Source of the DNA: an uncultured Kushneria sp.
GTDB taxonomy: Bacteria; Pseudomonadota; Gammaproteobacteria; Pseudomonadales; Halomonadaceae
Reading direction: 5' to 3'
DNA: 64,000 nt
NCBI RefSeq assembly: GCF_947497025.1
Contig: NZ_CANMFC010000001.1
Location: 1 to 64,000, forward strand
Shown: one piece after another, positions 9,807 to 24,831 of the stretch
Position numbering within the stretch: position 1 is the stretch's first letter
Layout: every line of letters begins with the position of its first letter
Notes under the pieces: model-generated
What the model was told of the DNA's origin: nothing
Seen by the model: the letters and a program-made list of their open reading frames with translations, nothing else
The model's database searches: none
Made by a program: the position numbers and the translations under genes

Positions 9807-10783
9807 GTGTCAGTGATCTGATTAGACTGATGAGCGATGGTGCCTTTCATTCAGGTGAGGCACTGGGCAGAGAGGTTGGCGTCTCGCGAACAGCGATATG
9901 GAAACAGCTGCGCAAGCTTGAAGGGCTGGGACTGTCTGTCGAGACGACAAGAGGCTGTGGATATCGCCTGCTCAATCCACCAGAACCCCTACGGGGTGCT
10001 GATATCGTGGCCAACCTGTCACGACCGGCACGTCAATGTCTCAAGCATCTTTTTGTAGAAGATTCGATCGGCTCTACCAACACCTTTCTGCTGGAGCGCT
10101 TTGCTCAGGGCGCCGGGCATGGCGAAGTCTGTCTTGCCGAGTGGCAGAGTGCCGGAAGAGGGCGGCGTGGCCGGTCGTTCTACAGTGAATGGGGAGGTAA
10201 TATTCACTTCTCTATTGGCTGGCAGTTTGAAAGCGGGGTAGGGGCACTGGAAGGTCTGAGCCTGGCGGTTGGGGTCATCATGGCGGATCTTCTATCAGAG
10301 CGGGGAATAGACGTTCAGCTGAAATGGCCCAATGATCTGCTGATATCAACGGCTTCGGGGATGTCCAAGCTCGGCGGCATTCTGGTCGAGGTTCGAGGCG
10401 ATACCTCAGGGCCCTGTCAGGTAGTGATTGGAATCGGGGTCAATGTCCGTCTTTCCGAAAAGGGGAGGGCGGGTATTGAACAATCGGTGGCTGCCCTTGC
10501 TGATCTGACGCCCGATGTGTCGCGTAATGCCCTTGTCAGCGCCATAATCGAGGCGCACATGCAGATGCTGGGACGCTTTGAGGAGGCAGGGTTCACTGCC
10601 TGGCGTGATCGCTGGAACGATTATCATGTTTACCAGAACAGACCGGTTCGGATCTATCAGGGCAGTACCGTCAGCGAGGGTATGGCAAAAGGGGTCGATG
10701 ACACAGGTAATCTGATTGTCAGTATCCATGGTGAGGACAGGCGCTTTGCCGGCGGCGAAGTCAGTTTGCGTGGTTGCTCATGA
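9803..10783 (+). CDS. birA: Biotin operon repressor / biotin-protein ligase
   Basis: 326 residues from ATG 9803. An N-terminal winged helix (residues 1-60, with SRTAIWKQ) binds DNA. The central ligase domain carries the GRGRRGR biotinyl-AMP loop and KWPND, and an SH3-like C-terminal domain follows. It activates biotin, loads it on carboxylase carriers and represses bio genes when bound to biotinyl-AMP. An in-frame ATG at 9749 would add 18 residues unlike the family. The best AGGA (9784-9787) lies 15 nt before 9803 and better serves a five-codon mini-ORF whose TGA overlaps this ATG. The 3' end overlaps coaX by 4 nt. Confidence 0.95.
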   Translation: MSVSDLIRLMSDGAFHSGEALGREVGVSRTAIWKQLRKLEGLGLSVETTRGCGYRLLNPPEPLRGADIVANLSRPARQCLKHLFVEDSIGSTNTFLLERFAQGAGHGEVCLAEWQSAGRGRRGRSFYSEWGGNIHFSIGWQFESGVGALEGLSLAVGVIMADLLSERGIDVQLKWPNDLLISTASGMSKLGGILVEVRGDTSGPCQVVIGIGVNVRLSEKGRAGIEQSVAALADLTPDVSRNALVSAIIEAHMQMLGRFEEAGFTAWRDRWNDYHVYQNRPVRIYQGSTVSEGMAKGVDDTGNLIVSIHGEDRRFAGGEVSLRGCS

Positions 10784-11619
10784 TTCTGGATCTGGATATT
10801 GGCAACACGTTGTCGAAATGGCGTCTCAAGGATCGAAAAACCAGCGACATTCGGGCTCGGGGAGCCATGTGGACGCGTGACGAATGGCGCTCGGGCGCCG
10901 ATATTCCTGATCTGGATATCGTCGATGTCATTCGCATATCAAACGTAGCGCGCAAGGACGTGCTGGAAGATACGGTCAGACTCTTGAGGCGACGCGTTGA
11001 TGCCATTCATATCGCGCACTCCTCCCCTGAGGCGCTGGGCATTCGTAATGGATACGACACGCCTGAGCGATTGGGGGTGGATCGCTGGCTTGGCGTACTG
11101 TCCGGGTATCAGCTGACAGGCGGTTGCTGCACCGTAGACTGTGGCAGTGCTATCACCATGGATGCCGTGCTGCCGGGCGGGCAGCATATCGGAGGCTATA
11201 TCATCCCGGGGCTCAGGCTCATGAAAGAGAGCCTCAAGCTTGGAACCCGCAAGGTGGTAATTGATCCTGAGCAGGACGCGCTTCATGTACTCTCACTAGG
11301 CACCAATACCGTGGATGCGGTTAATCACGGCGTTTTCATGGCCGCAATCAGCGCCATTAACCGCCTTTACATGGAAATCTGCGACAGTCAGGGCATGGCG
11401 CTGCCACTGTTGATTACCGGGGGCGATGCGGCACTCGTATCACGCGGGCTTCGCCTGCCGCATGCCCATTGGCCGGACATGGTCTATGCGGGGCTTGAGG
11501 CCCTCTTTCCGATAACGTCCGCCGAAGAGCAGGGTGTGCTGGCAGGTATGCCCAGGATGATCGAGCCGGCGAATTTAACGGAAATGCGCAGGGCGCTTGC
11601 GTTTACGCAGCTGCTCTGA
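10780..11619 (+). CDS. coaX: Type III pantothenate kinase
   Basis: 279 residues starting at the ATG that overlaps the birA TGA. ASKHA-fold signatures: DIGNT near the N-terminus (P-loop), DRWLG, DCGSAIT and GGYIIPG. It phosphorylates pantothenate, the first step of CoA synthesis, in the cytosol, and type III enzymes are not feedback-inhibited by CoA. The birA-coaX pair upstream of a tRNA cluster is the pseudomonad-like arrangement. Confidence 0.95.
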   Translation: MILDLDIGNTLSKWRLKDRKTSDIRARGAMWTRDEWRSGADIPDLDIVDVIRISNVARKDVLEDTVRLLRRRVDAIHIAHSSPEALGIRNGYDTPERLGVDRWLGVLSGYQLTGGCCTVDCGSAITMDAVLPGGQHIGGYIIPGLRLMKESLKLGTRKVVIDPEQDALHVLSLGTNTVDAVNHGVFMAAISAINRLYMEICDSQGMALPLLITGGDAALVSRGLRLPHAHWPDMVYAGLEALFPITSAEEQGVLAGMPRMIEPANLTEMRRALAFTQLL

Positions 11620-11692
11620 CAGAATGCGCCGCGTTCCAGAAAGCAGGGCATGCCGGTAAACAGCACGATATGCATGTGGAAAGGAACAAGGC

Positions 11693-11720
11693 TTGACAGG
11701 CCTTCTTGGATCGGTATAAT
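11693..11720 (+). promoter_or_regulatory. Consensus sigma-70 promoter for the tRNA cluster
   Basis: TTGACA at 11693-11698 and TATAAT at 11715-11720, both perfect, with a 16-nt spacer. The tRNA-Tyr gene starts 13 nt later, as for a strong stable-RNA promoter. The run downstream of TATAAT is not an obvious GC discriminator. Confidence 0.9.
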
Positions 11721-11733
11721 TTTCCGCCAAGTT

Positions 11734-11817
<84 letters not shown>

Positions 11818-11856
11818 AGATTTTTTCGATCACCAGGTGATTGAAAGATTGGGTAA

Positions 11857-11930
<74 letters not shown>

Positions 11931-11945
11931 GTTGTAAAGGGTTAT

Positions 11946-12020
11946 GCTCATGTAGCTCAGGGGTAGAGCACACCCTTGGTAAGGGTGAGGTCGACGGTTC
12001 AATTCCGTCCATGAGCTCCA
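11946..12020 (+). tRNA. tRNA-Thr (GGT)
   Basis: Acceptor GCTCATG pairs with CATGAGC; anticodon loop TTGGTAA gives GGT; CCA encoded. It is 15 nt after tRNA-Gly and followed at once by a terminator. Confidence 0.97.
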
Positions 12021-12023
12021 TTC

Positions 12024-12053
12024 AGGGCGAGCCGGGAGGGTCGCCCTTTTTAG
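12024..12053 (+). terminator. Terminator after tRNA-Thr
   Basis: AGGGCGA pairs with TCGCCCT across a 10-nt loop, then TTTTA. A second hairpin-like element (CCGATG with CATCGG, then CTTTTTG) follows at about 12055-12087. Together they isolate the Tyr-Gly-Thr unit from tRNA-Trp/secE. In many relatives a tuf gene sits at this spot. Confidence 0.75.
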
Positions 12054-12134
12054 TCCGATGTGTGGGTTGTCGTGCATCGGGCTTTTTGATATCGTGCACG
12101 CCGCTCGCAAAGGTGATCACGACGACGATGTTAC

Positions 12135-12210
<76 letters not shown>

Positions 12211-12277
12211 GTCTTCCTCAGATTGGCAGCTTTTGTGTGTAAATCGATTGCCGCACTCCTGAGGAGTTTTCTTCCCC

Positions 12278-12646
12278 ATGAAACAGACCGCCGAAGTGCA
12301 GGATACCCGTTTTGATGCGCTCAAGTGGGCTGCTGCTGTGGTGCTTGTCGCTGTTGCGGTAGCGGGTAATGTCTATTTTGCCGATCAGCCGATGATTTAT
12401 CGTGTGGTCGGCGTTGTCGTGCTGGTTGTGGCGGCGCTGGGTATTGCGCTGACGACCGGGCGAGGACGTGAGCTTACCTCGCTTGCCAGAAACGCCAAGA
12501 AGGAAATTCAGCGTGTTGTCTGGCCTACCCGCCAGGAAACCTTTCAAACGACCGCTATCGTGCTTGGCGCAGTTGTCATCGTGGGCCTGTTGCTCTGGCT
12601 GATTGATATGTTCTTCGGTTGGCTGGTGTCGACTCTCATTGGTTAG
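12278..12646 (+). CDS. secE: Sec translocon subunit SecE
   Basis: 122 residues with three hydrophobic segments, the enterobacterial-type long SecE, and the conserved cytosolic amphipathic stretch ([12 protein letters not shown]) before the last helix. It clamps SecY in the inner membrane. The Shine-Dalgarno GAGGAG lies in a small palindrome (ACTCC-TGA-GGAGT, 12255-12267), which could limit initiation. nusG follows after 8 nt. Confidence 0.96.
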   Translation: MKQTAEVQDTRFDALKWAAAVVLVAVAVAGNVYFADQPMIYRVVGVVVLVVAALGIALTTGRGRELTSLARNAKKEIQRVVWPTRQETFQTTAIVLGAVVIVGLLLWLIDMFFGWLVSTLIG

Positions 12647-12654
12647 GAGCTTGC

Positions 12655-13188
12655 ATGACTAAGCGCTGGTACGTTGTCCACGCCTACTCTGGTTTTGAAA
12701 AGCAGGTCATGCGTTCATTGGTCGAGCGTGTGAAGCTTTACGAAATGGAAGACCATTTCGGCGAAATACTGGTGCCTACGGAAGAAGTCGTTGAAATGCG
12801 CGATGGGAAGCGTCGCAAAAGCGAACGCAAGTTTTATCCCGGTTACGTGCTGGTTGAAATGGCGATGGATGACCGCAGTTGGCACCTTGTTAATGAAACA
12901 CCCAGAGTGATGGGGTTTATTGGCGGAACGCCCGAGAAGCCCGCCCCCATTACGCCCAATGAGGCGGAAGCCATTCTGCGTCGTGTTCAGGATGGTACCG
13001 AAAAGCCACGACCCAAGACCATGTTCGATGCTGGCGAGACCGTCCGGGTTGCCGATGGTCCCTTTGCAGACTTCAATGGCGTGGTGGAAGAAGTCAATTA
13101 TGAAAAGAGCCGTCTGCAGGTCAGTGTACTGATCTTCGGGCGCTCTACGCCCGTCGAGCTTGAGTTCTCGCAGGTCGAGAAAATTTAG
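12655..13188 (+). CDS. nusG: Transcription termination/antitermination factor NusG
   Basis: 177 residues from ATG 12655 with AGGAG before it; an upstream in-frame extension falls inside secE. N-terminal NGN domain starts [11 protein letters not shown] and a C-terminal KOW domain covers about residues 125-175. It binds RNA polymerase and couples it to ribosome or Rho. The secE-nusG pair is conserved. Confidence 0.97.
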   Translation: MTKRWYVVHAYSGFEKQVMRSLVERVKLYEMEDHFGEILVPTEEVVEMRDGKRRKSERKFYPGYVLVEMAMDDRSWHLVNETPRVMGFIGGTPEKPAPITPNEAEAILRRVQDGTEKPRPKTMFDAGETVRVADGPFADFNGVVEEVNYEKSRLQVSVLIFGRSTPVELEFSQVEKI

Positions 13189-13271
13189 GCTTGAAGGGTG
13201 CTGGTGATGCAGCAACGCTGCATCGATAGTCCGGGGAGCCGCAAGGCGCTATTACCCAATCGGAGTTCATC
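13189..13271 (+). promoter_or_regulatory. rplK leader, candidate L1 autoregulatory site
   Basis: 83 nt between nusG and rplK. It holds a GATGCAG-caac-GCTGCATC type hairpin at about 13207-13223 and the GGGGAGCC...GGCGCTATTACCC stretch before the GGAG. In E. coli the L11 leader binds L1 to repress both genes. Position and structure fit that role; the exact L1 contacts were not modelled. Confidence 0.45.
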
Positions 13272-13703
13272 ATGGCCAAGAAAGTTCAGGCTTACATCAA
13301 GCTGCAGGTCGCAGCGGGTAAAGCCAATCCCAGTCCGCCGGTAGGTCCGGCACTCGGTCAGCACGGCGTTAACATCATGGAGTTCTGCAAGGCATTTAAC
13401 GCAGAAACCCAGGAGATGGAAGCCGGTCTGCCGACACCTGTCGTCATCACGGTCTATTCCGACCGCAGCTTTACGTTCATTACCAAGACGCCACCGGCGC
13501 CGGTGCTGCTCAAAAAGGCTGCAGGCATCAAGTCCGGTTCTGGTGAGCCGAACAAGAAGAAGGTCGGTACAGTCACGCGTGAGCAGATTGAAGAAATTGC
13601 TCGCACGAAAGAGCCTGACCTGACGGCTGCCGATCTTGAAGCTGCATTGCGTACCATTGCTGGTACTGCTCGCAGCATGGGCCTGAACGTGGAGGGTCTC
13701 TGA
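13272..13703 (+). CDS. rplK: 50S ribosomal protein L11
   Basis: 143 residues, full-length L11 with the proline-rich N-terminal start of the thiopeptide-binding region ([14 protein letters not shown]). It builds the GTPase-associated centre with the 23S rRNA and L10/L12 stalk base. rplA begins 2 nt after its stop. Confidence 0.98.
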   Translation: MAKKVQAYIKLQVAAGKANPSPPVGPALGQHGVNIMEFCKAFNAETQEMEAGLPTPVVITVYSDRSFTFITKTPPAPVLLKKAAGIKSGSGEPNKKKVGTVTREQIEEIARTKEPDLTAADLEAALRTIAGTARSMGLNVEGL

Positions 13704-13705
13704 TC

Positions 13706-14398
13706 ATGGCCAAGCTTTCCAAGCGTATGAAGCTGATTCGCGATCGTGTTGATGCTTCACGTGTCTACAGTGTTGATGAAGCTGCTGCACTGCTGTCCGA
13801 GATTTCCTCCGTGAAATTCAAGGAAAGTGTAGAAATCGCTGTTAACCTGGGTGTTGATCCGCGTAAATCGGATCAGGTTGTACGTGGCGCTACCGTGCTG
13901 CCCAACGGCACAGGTCGTGACGTTCGCGTTGCGGTCTTTGCTCAGGGCGCAGCAGCTGATGCCGCGCGTGAAGCCGGTGCCGAAATTGTTGGCATGGACG
14001 ATCTGGCTGCCGAAGTCAAAAAGGGCAACCTTGATTTTGACGTCGTCATTGCAGCGCCCGATGCCATGCGTGTTGTCGGTCAGCTGGGTCAGATTCTGGG
14101 TCCTCGCGGCCTGATGCCCAACCCCAAGGTAGGCACTGTAACGCCTGACGTTGCGACGGCTGTCAAGAATGCCAAGGCGGGTCAGGTGCGTTTCCGTACC
14201 GACAAGAACGGCATCATTCATGCGGGTATCGGCAAGGTCGATTTCACGCCTGAAGCCCTGCGTGGCAATCTGGAAGCACTGGTCAATGATCTGAAAAAGC
14301 TCAAGCCCAGCACTTCCAAAGGGGTTTATCTCAAAAAGATTTCCCTGTCCACGACCATGGGTCCTGGCGTTACTATCGATCATTCCTATCTGAACTGA
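13706..14398 (+). CDS. rplA: 50S ribosomal protein L1
   Basis: 230 residues, the usual length, with the [12 protein letters not shown] signature. It forms the mobile L1 stalk at the E site, and in E. coli it represses its own operon by binding the rplK leader. It is followed by a 234-nt structured gap before rplJ. Confidence 0.98.
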   Translation: MAKLSKRMKLIRDRVDASRVYSVDEAAALLSEISSVKFKESVEIAVNLGVDPRKSDQVVRGATVLPNGTGRDVRVAVFAQGAAADAAREAGAEIVGMDDLAAEVKKGNLDFDVVIAAPDAMRVVGQLGQILGPRGLMPNPKVGTVTPDVATAVKNAKAGQVRFRTDKNGIIHAGIGKVDFTPEALRGNLEALVNDLKKLKPSTSKGVYLKKISLSTTMGPGVTIDHSYLN

Positions 14399-14632
14399 TC
14401 GATATTTACCGATTGCTTTGCGGTCCCCGTGCCCGTGGTGGAACGGGGCGCCGTCAAAGACCGCAGGTGTCGTCCCAAGGGGCGGCTTAATCATTTGCCC
14501 TGAGCAGGTGGCCTGCGCAGATGGCGCCTGTTGCCAGCCGGCAACACGCCATCATCCACTCTGTTGTATGTCCTCAGCAGATGGTAACCACGATGGCCAT
14601 CCTTTCGGGTGGCCGGCACGAGGAGTGAAGAT
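14399..14632 (+). promoter_or_regulatory. rplJ leader, candidate L10-L12 autoregulatory RNA
   Basis: 234 nt without a gene. GC-rich pairings are visible (for example GCCTGTTGCCAGCCGGCAACACGCC-type arms near 14526-14550 and GGCCATCC...GGGTGGCC near 14594-14613), ending in GAGGAG before rplJ. Many gammaproteobacteria have an L10-(L12)4 binding leader at exactly this place. The assignment rests on position and fold potential. Confidence 0.55.
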
Positions 14633-15139
14633 ATGCCCCTGGGTCTTGAAGACAAGAAGGCAATTGTCGCTGAGGTCAGCGAAACTGCCGGACAGGCGCT
14701 CTCCGTTGTCGTAGCCAATTCTCGCGGTGTCGACGTGAGCGCCATGACGGCGCTGCGTAAAAAGGCCCGCGATAACGGCGTCCAGCTGCGTGTTGTGCGT
14801 AACACGCTGGCACGTCGCGCCCTGCAGGGCACTTCATGGGAGTGCCTGAACGAGACTTTTGTTGGTCCGTCTCTGCTGGCGTTTTCTCTTGAGCATCCAG
14901 GCGCCGGCGCGCGTCTGCTCAGGGATTTCGCTCGCGAACAGCCCAAGTTCGAAGTCAAGGCGCTGGCCTACGAAGGCGAGCTGATCGATGCGCAGGATAT
15001 CGATCGTCTGGCAAGCCTGCCGACCTACGACGAAGCTATCGCCAAGCTGATGTCCGTCATGAAGGAAGCTTCTGCCGGCAAACTGGTACGCACGCTTGCA
15101 GCGCTGCGCGACCAGAAGCAGGAAGAAGAAGCGGCCTGA
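14633..15139 (+). CDS. rplJ: 50S ribosomal protein L10
   Basis: 168 residues from ATG 14633 with GAGGAG upstream. The N-terminal domain binds 23S rRNA; the C-terminal helix (about 135-165) carries L12 dimers. L10 in complex with L12 represses its own mRNA in E. coli. rplL follows after 66 nt. Confidence 0.97.
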   Translation: MPLGLEDKKAIVAEVSETAGQALSVVVANSRGVDVSAMTALRKKARDNGVQLRVVRNTLARRALQGTSWECLNETFVGPSLLAFSLEHPGAGARLLRDFAREQPKFEVKALAYEGELIDAQDIDRLASLPTYDEAIAKLMSVMKEASAGKLVRTLAALRDQKQEEEAA

Positions 15140-15205
15140 TCGACGTATCATCCAGGCAAATTTCATCGGGCAGTCATTTGCCCCGCAAAGTACAGGAATG
15201 CAAAC

Positions 15206-15580
15206 ATGGCACTGAGCAAAGAAGACATCATCAACGCTGTTGCTGAAATGTCCGTCATGGAAGTCGTCGACCTGATTGAGTCGATGGAAGAGAAGTTTGG
15301 CGTCAGCGCCGCTGCAGCAGTTGTTGCAGGTCCGGGCGCCGGCGGTGAAGCCGCAGCTGTTGAAGAGCAGACTGAATTTGACCTGATCCTGACGGCTGCT
15401 GGTGACAAGAAGGTCAACGTCATCAAGGTCGTTCGCGAGATCACCGGTCTGGGCCTCAAGGAAGCCAAGGGCGCCGTCGACGGTGCTCCGGCTACTCTGA
15501 AGGAAGGCATGTCGAAAGAAGATGCCGAAGAAGCCAAGAAGAAGCTGGAAGAAGCTGGCGCTTCCGTGGAACTCAAGTAA
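15206..15580 (+). CDS. rplL: 50S ribosomal protein L7/L12
   Basis: 124 residues: N-terminal dimerisation helices, an Ala/Gly-rich hinge (about 36-52) and the C-terminal factor-binding domain containing [11 protein letters not shown]. The multicopy stalk protein recruits translation GTPases. A strong hairpin terminator/attenuator follows before rpoB, consistent with its higher need relative to RNA polymerase. Confidence 0.98.
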   Translation: MALSKEDIINAVAEMSVMEVVDLIESMEEKFGVSAAAAVVAGPGAGGEAAAVEEQTEFDLILTAAGDKKVNVIKVVREITGLGLKEAKGAVDGAPATLKEGMSKEDAEEAKKKLEEAGASVELK

Positions 15581-15613
15581 TCAGTGTTCTGCCTGAAAGC
15601 GCTATAGCATGAC

Positions 15614-15655
15614 GGCTGGTGGCGGTCAGATGAGCTGACCGCCGCCGGCCTTTTT
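15614..15655 (+). terminator. rplL-rpoB attenuator
   Basis: A 16-bp stem (15614-15629 with 15635-15650, two G-U pairs) with an ATGAG loop, followed by TTTTT. It resembles the partial terminator of the same intergenic region in E. coli. rpoB has no obvious promoter of its own, so readthrough is expected. Confidence 0.85.
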
Positions 15656-15726
15656 CTGTTGCCGGATGGGCTTAGCGTGCTTACCACACACCGCGAGTAC
15701 GCTAAGGCGATCCGGAAAACTTCAAG

Positions 15727-15755
15727 CGGCGAGCTTTCTTCCAGGAAGCTTGCCG
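15727..15755 (+). repeat. Second rplL-rpoB intergenic hairpin
   Basis: CGGCGAGCTT with AAGCTTGCCG (one mismatch) around a 9-nt loop. It has no T tract, so it is more likely an RNA processing or stability element. E. coli has an RNase III site in this gap. Confidence 0.45.
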
Positions 15756-15831
15756 TTGGCGCCTGATGGAGCCAATCCGCTGGTGTACCGATCACGCCAG
15801 TCACTCATGGTGAACAAGCTGGGGATTACAG

Positions 15832-19908
<4,077 letters not shown>

Positions 19909-19933
19909 ACGCCGCCTTTACCTATGAAGGTCC

Positions 19934-19960
19934 GCGGGGCCCTGATTGATCGGGCCCCGC
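19934..19960 (+). repeat. rpoB-rpoC intergenic hairpin
   Basis: Perfect 9-bp stem GCGGGGCCC/GGGCCCCGC with a 9-nt loop. No T run follows. It sits midway in the 82-nt gap and may tune rpoB/rpoC mRNA processing. Confidence 0.5.
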
Positions 19961-19990
19961 TCATGACAACTCCGCAACGGAGCCGACCCC

Positions 19991-22900
19991 ATGAAAGATC
20001 TGGTCAAAGTTCTTAAATCGCAGGCGCAGTCTGAAGAGTTTGATGCCATTCGGATTTCGCTTGCTTCTCCGGACATGATCCGCAGCTGGTCGTTTGGCGA
20101 GGTCAAAAAGCCCGAGACCATTAACTACCGGACGTTCAAGCCAGAACGTGACGGCCTGTTCTGTGCCAAGATTTTTGGTCCGGTCAAGGATTACGAGTGC
20201 CTGTGCGGCAAGTACAAGCGCATGAAGCACCGTGGCATCATCTGTGAAAAGTGCGGCGTCGAAGTGACTAAGGCGTCCGTGCGTCGCGAGCGGATGGGCC
20301 ATATCGAACTGGCGTCTCCCGTCGCGCACATCTGGTTTCTGAAGTCGCTGCCGTCGCGTATCGGCATGCTGCTGGACATGACCCTGCGTGATATCGAGCG
20401 CGTGCTCTATTTCGAGTCCTTCGTGGTCATCGATCCCGGCATGACGACGCTTGAGCGCGGTCAGCTGCTCAACGATGAGCAGTATTTCGAAGCGCTTGAA
20501 GAGTTTGGCGACGATTTCGATGCCCGCATGGGCGCCGAGGCCGTACAGGCGCTGCTGTCCGATATCGATCTGGGCGAAGAGATCGATCGTCTGCGTGAGG
20601 AAATTCCGCAGACCAACTCGGATACCAAGATCAAGAAGCTGTCCAAGCGCCTCAAGCTGCTGGAAGCCTTCTATCGTTCCGGCAACCATCCAGGCTGGAT
20701 GGTCATGGAAGTGCTGCCGGTACTGCCGCCGGATCTGCGTCCGCTGGTGCCGCTGGACGGTGGCCGCTTTGCAACGTCTGATCTCAACGACCTCTATCGT
20801 CGTGTGATCAACCGTAACAATCGTCTCAAGCGTCTGCTGGACCTGTCTGCGCCGGATATTATCGTCCGCAATGAAAAACGCATGCTGCAGGAATCGGTCG
20901 ATGCCCTGCTGGACAACGGTCGTCGCGGTCGTGCCATCACCGGCTCGAACAAGCGTCCGCTGAAGTCACTGGCTGACATGATCAAGGGCAAGCAGGGACG
21001 TTTCCGTCAGAACCTGCTGGGCAAGCGTGTTGACTATTCCGGTCGTTCGGTTATCACCGTAGGCCCCACCCTGCGTCTGCATCAGTGCGGTCTGCCCAAG
21101 AAGATGGCGCTTGAGCTGTTCAAGCCCTTCATCTATTCGAAGCTGCAGGGCAGTGGCCAGGCCTCGACCATCAAGGCGGCCAAGAAGCTGGTAGAGCGTG
21201 AAATGCCCGAGGTGTGGGACATTCTCGCCGACGTTATCCGTGAACATCCGGTACTGTTGAACCGCGCGCCGACGCTGCACCGTCTGGGCATCCAGGCGTT
21301 CGAGCCGATGCTGATCGAAGGCAAGGCCATTCAGCTGCATCCGCTCGTTTGTGCGGCCTATAACGCCGACTTTGACGGCGACCAGATGGCCGTGCACGTG
21401 CCACTGACGCTGGAGGCCCAGCTCGAAGCGCGTGCACTGATGATGTCGACCAACAACGTGCTATCGCCGGCCAACGGTGATCCCATCATCGTCCCGTCGC
21501 AGGACGTGGTACTGGGTCTGTACTACATGACCCGCGAGCGCATCGGTGCCAAGGGCGAAGGCATGGCCTTCTCTGACCTCAATGAGGTTGAGCGCGCCTT
21601 CGGTACCCAGAACGTGGATCTTCATGCTCGCATTCGTGTTCGTCTGAGCGAATGGGCGCGTGATGAAGAGAGCGGTGAGCTGGTCGAGCAGGTCTCGGTC
21701 AAGGATACCACCGTGGGGCGTGCGCTTTTGTATCGCATCGTGCCGCGTGGCATGCCGTTCGAAATGGTCGATAAGTCCATGAAGAAAAAGGCGATTTCCC
21801 AGCTGATCAACGCCGGCTACCGTCTGGTGGGTCTGAAGGAAACCGTCATCTTTGCCGACCAGCTGATGTACACCGGTTTCCGTCTGGCGACCTGGTCGGG
21901 CGCCTCCATCGGTGTTAACGACTTCGTGATTCCCGACTCCAAGAAGGAGATCATCGAAGCGGCCGAGGACGAAGTGAAGGAAATCGAGGATCAGTTCTCC
22001 TCGGGTCTTGTCACGGCAGGCGAGAAGTACAACAAGGTCATCGATATCTGGTCCAAGGCGAACGACAAGGTCGCCCGTGCCATGATGACCGGTATTTCCA
22101 AGGAGACGGTGACCGACCGCGAAGGCAACGAGGTCGAGCAGGATTCGTTCAACAGCGTCTTTATCATGGCGGATTCCGGTGCTCGTGGTAGTGCGGCCCA
22201 GATTCGCCAGCTGGCCGGCATGCGCGGTCTGATGGCCAAGCCGGATGGCTCGATCATCGAAACGCCGATCACGGCCAACTTCCGTGAAGGTCTGAACGTA
22301 CTGCAGTACTTCATCTCGACGCACGGTGCTCGTAAGGGTCTGGCGGATACGGCCCTAAAGACGGCCAACTCCGGTTATCTGACGCGTCGTCTGGTCGATG
22401 TGGCTCAGGATGTGGTCGTCACCGCGGTCGATTGCGGCACGGAAGAGGGTCTGACGCTGCATCCGGTCATCGAGGGTGGCGATATCATCGTCTCGCTGGC
22501 CGAGCGTGTTCTGGGTCGTGTCGTGGCCCGCGATGTCGTGGACCCGCAGACGCAGGAAGTACTGATTCCGCGCAACACGCTGTTGGACGAGGCATGGTGC
22601 AATCGCCTCGATACCATGGGTGTCGATGAAATTGTGGTGCGCTCGACCATCACCTGTGAAACGGCACATGGTGTCTGCTCTTCCTGCTACGGGCGCGATC
22701 TGGCCCGTGGCCATGTGGTCAACGTGGGCGAATCGGTGGGCGTCATTGCGGCACAGTCGATCGGTGAGCCGGGTACTCAGCTGACCATGCGTACCTTCCA
22801 CATCGGTGGTGCGGCCTCGCGTGCTTCAGCCGTGGACAGTGTCCAGGTCAAGCATGGTGGCAGCGTTCGACTGCACAACATGAAGCATGTTGAGCGCAGC

Positions 22901-24205
22901 GACGGCAAGCTGGTCGTTGTCTCGCGCTCCAGTGCGCTGGCCGTTGCCGATGAGCATGGCCGCGAGCGTGAGTACTACAAGCTGCCCTATGGCGCCGAAC
23001 TGTCCATCAAGGACGGTGCCCAGGTTGAGCCCGGCCAGGTGGTTGCCAAGTGGGATCCGCACACACATCCGATCGTTTCGGAAGTGCAGGGTCGCATTCA
23101 GTTCACTGACATGGAAGAAAACGTCACCATCAATAGAAGTGTTGATGAAATGACGGGGCTTTCATCCATTGAGGTGATCGAGTCCGGTAACCGTCCGACG
23201 TCCGGCCGCGACAAGCGCCCGATGATCATGCTGCAAAACGAGCATGGTGAGGCAGTATCACTGCCGGGGTCCAATACACCGGTACAGTACATGCTGCCCG
23301 GCAATGCGATTGTTTCCGTTGACGATGGTTCTGCGATCGGCATCGGTGAGGTGGTTGCTCGTATCCCGGTAGAAGCGTCCGGCAACAAGGACATCACTGG
23401 TGGCTTGCCGCGCGTTGCCGACTTGTTTGAAGCGCGCAAGCCCAAGGAAGCCTCGGTTCTGGCTGAAGCCACGGGCACCATTACCTTCGGCAAGGAAACC
23501 AAGGGCAAGCGTCGTCTAATGATTACACCTGCCGATGGCGATCCGATCGAAATGCTGATTCCCAAGTGGCGTCAGATCGGTGTCTTCGAAGGCGAAACCG
23601 TTGAGCGTGGTGAGGTCATTTCCGATGGCCCCAGCAATCCGCATGACATTCTGCGTCTGCTGGGTGTGAGTGAGCTGGCCAAGTACATCACGGCGGAAAT
23701 TCAGGACGTTTATCGCCTGCAGGGCGTTGGCATCAATGACAAGCATATCGAAGTCATCGTGCGTCAGATGTTGCGCAAGGTAGAGATTATCGATGCTGGA
23801 GACAGTACGCTGATTCCAGGTGACCAGGTCGAACTGGTGCGTGTACTGGCAGAAAATGCCCGGCTGCAGGAGCAGGAGAAGTTTCCTGCCAAATACGACC
23901 GTGTGCTGCTGGGCATTACCAAGGCATCGCTGGCAACCGAATCCTTTATTTCGGCAGCGTCCTTCCAGGAGACCACGCGTGTACTGACCGAAGCAGCCGT
24001 CACCGGCAAGCGCGACTATCTGCGTGGTTTGAAGGAGAACGTGGTAGTTGGTCGTCTTATTCCGGCAGGCACAGGGCTTACCCATCATGCCGAGCGTCGT
24101 CGCAGGAAGGAGGGGGCCGCACGTGCCCCCCATCCTTCGGCCTTCGATGTCGAGCAGCAGCTGGGTGAGCATCTGACTGCGCTGGATGCTGACGACGATC
24201 TCTAA
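19991..24205 (+). CDS. rpoC: RNA polymerase beta' subunit
   Basis: 1404 residues. The catalytic NADFDGD has Asp460, Asp462 and Asp464 at E. coli positions. The N-terminal zinc ligands are Cys70, Cys72, Cys85 and Cys88, and a second Cys cluster lies further on ([13 protein letters not shown]). It completes the polymerase core with RpoB; RpoA is 17 kb downstream. Confidence 0.99.
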   Translation: MKDLVKVLKSQAQSEEFDAIRISLASPDMIRSWSFGEVKKPETINYRTFKPERDGLFCAKIFGPVKDYECLCGKYKRMKHRGIICEKCGVEVTKASVRRERMGHIELASPVAHIWFLKSLPSRIGMLLDMTLRDIERVLYFESFVVIDPGMTTLERGQLLNDEQYFEALEEFGDDFDARMGAEAVQALLSDIDLGEEIDRLREEIPQTNSDTKIKKLSKRLKLLEAFYRSGNHPGWMVMEVLPVLPPDLRPLVPLDGGRFATSDLNDLYRRVINRNNRLKRLLDLSAPDIIVRNEKRMLQESVDALLDNGRRGRAITGSNKRPLKSLADMIKGKQGRFRQNLLGKRVDYSGRSVITVGPTLRLHQCGLPKKMALELFKPFIYSKLQGSGQASTIKAAKKLVEREMPEVWDILADVIREHPVLLNRAPTLHRLGIQAFEPMLIEGKAIQLHPLVCAAYNADFDGDQMAVHVPLTLEAQLEARALMMSTNNVLSPANGDPIIVPSQDVVLGLYYMTRERIGAKGEGMAFSDLNEVERAFGTQNVDLHARIRVRLSEWARDEESGELVEQVSVKDTTVGRALLYRIVPRGMPFEMVDKSMKKKAISQLINAGYRLVGLKETVIFADQLMYTGFRLATWSGASIGVNDFVIPDSKKEIIEAAEDEVKEIEDQFSSGLVTAGEKYNKVIDIWSKANDKVARAMMTGISKETVTDREGNEVEQDSFNSVFIMADSGARGSAAQIRQLAGMRGLMAKPDGSIIETPITANFREGLNVLQYFISTHGARKGLADTALKTANSGYLTRRLVDVAQDVVVTAVDCGTEEGLTLHPVIEGGDIIVSLAERVLGRVVARDVVDPQTQEVLIPRNTLLDEAWCNRLDTMGVDEIVVRSTITCETAHGVCSSCYGRDLARGHVVNVGESVGVIAAQSIGEPGTQLTMRTFHIGGAASRASAVDSVQVKHGGSVRLHNMKHVERSDGKLVVVSRSSALAVADEHGREREYYKLPYGAELSIKDGAQVEPGQVVAKWDPHTHPIVSEVQGRIQFTDMEENVTINRSVDEMTGLSSIEVIESGNRPTSGRDKRPMIMLQNEHGEAVSLPGSNTPVQYMLPGNAIVSVDDGSAIGIGEVVARIPVEASGNKDITGGLPRVADLFEARKPKEASVLAEATGTITFGKETKGKRRLMITPADGDPIEMLIPKWRQIGVFEGETVERGEVISDGPSNPHDILRLLGVSELAKYITAEIQDVYRLQGVGINDKHIEVIVRQMLRKVEIIDAGDSTLIPGDQVELVRVLAENARLQEQEKFPAKYDRVLLGITKASLATESFISAASFQETTRVLTEAAVTGKRDYLRGLKENVVVGRLIPAGTGLTHHAERRRRKEGAARAPHPSAFDVEQQLGEHLTALDADDDL

Positions 24206-24241
24206 AGGTAGACAGGTCCTGCGTCAGATATGGCGCAGGGC

Positions 24242-24271
24242 TTGACGCCCTTGCGGGCAAACCCTTAGAAT
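24242..24271 (+). promoter_or_regulatory. Candidate str operon promoter
   Basis: TTGACG (24242-24247) and TAGAAT (24266-24271), 18-nt spacer, between rpoC and rpsL and about 75 nt before the rpsL start. It matches the known location of the str promoter. Confidence 0.65.
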
Positions 24272-24347
24272 TCGCAGCCTTTAACAGTAGGGGCAGGTGC
24301 GTCCTGTCTCTGCTGTTTTGTATCATCATCATTGGAGCGAGCCTTTT

Positions 24348-24722
24348 ATGGCAACGATTAATCAGCTGGTGCGCAAGCCCCGCAAGCGCCCACAGGCCAA
24401 AAGCGACGTGCCTGCACTGCAGGCATGCCCGCAGCGCCGTGGCGTTTGTACGCGCGTTTATACAACAACGCCCAAGAAGCCGAACTCGGCGCTTCGTAAG
24501 GTCTGTCGTGTTCGTTTGACCAACGGTTACGAAGTCGCTTCGTACATCGGCGGTGAAGGCCACAATCTTCAGGAGCACTCCGTGGTTCTGATCCGCGGCG
24601 GTCGAGTAAAGGACCTTCCGGGTGTGCGCTATCACACTGTTCGTGGTGCGCTGGATACCTCGGGTGTTCAAAACCGTAAGCAGTCACGCTCGAAGTACGG
24701 CACCAAGAAGCCGAAATCCTGA
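24348..24722 (+). CDS. rpsL: 30S ribosomal protein S12
   Basis: 124 residues from ATG 24348; the upstream frame extension is leader. The streptomycin-site residues are wild type: Lys43 in TPKKPNS and Lys88/Asp89 in KDLPGVRY, with Asp89 the usual methylthiolation site. It sits in the decoding centre. First gene of rpsL-rpsG-fusA-tuf. Confidence 0.98.
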   Translation: MATINQLVRKPRKRPQAKSDVPALQACPQRRGVCTRVYTTTPKKPNSALRKVCRVRLTNGYEVASYIGGEGHNLQEHSVVLIRGGRVKDLPGVRYHTVRGALDTSGVQNRKQSRSKYGTKKPKS

Positions 24723-24752
24723 TCGGTATCTACTCAATTTACACGGTCTGAT

Positions 24753-24814
24753 AAGAGTAAGGCCGGGCAGCGCACCCTGAGGTGTTTAGTCCCGGGTTTA
24801 CCTGAAAGACTCTT
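24753..24814 (+). promoter_or_regulatory. S12-S7 intercistronic hairpin, candidate S7 operator
   Basis: Nested pairing: AAGAGT (24753-24758) with ACTCTT (24809-24814), CCGGG (24763-24767) with CCCGG (24791-24795), and GCACC with GGTGT around CTGA at the tip. In E. coli the same gap binds S7 for feedback on the str operon. The fold and place agree; binding is inferred. Confidence 0.6.
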
Positions 24815-24831
24815 TTGACTGAGGGCTTATC

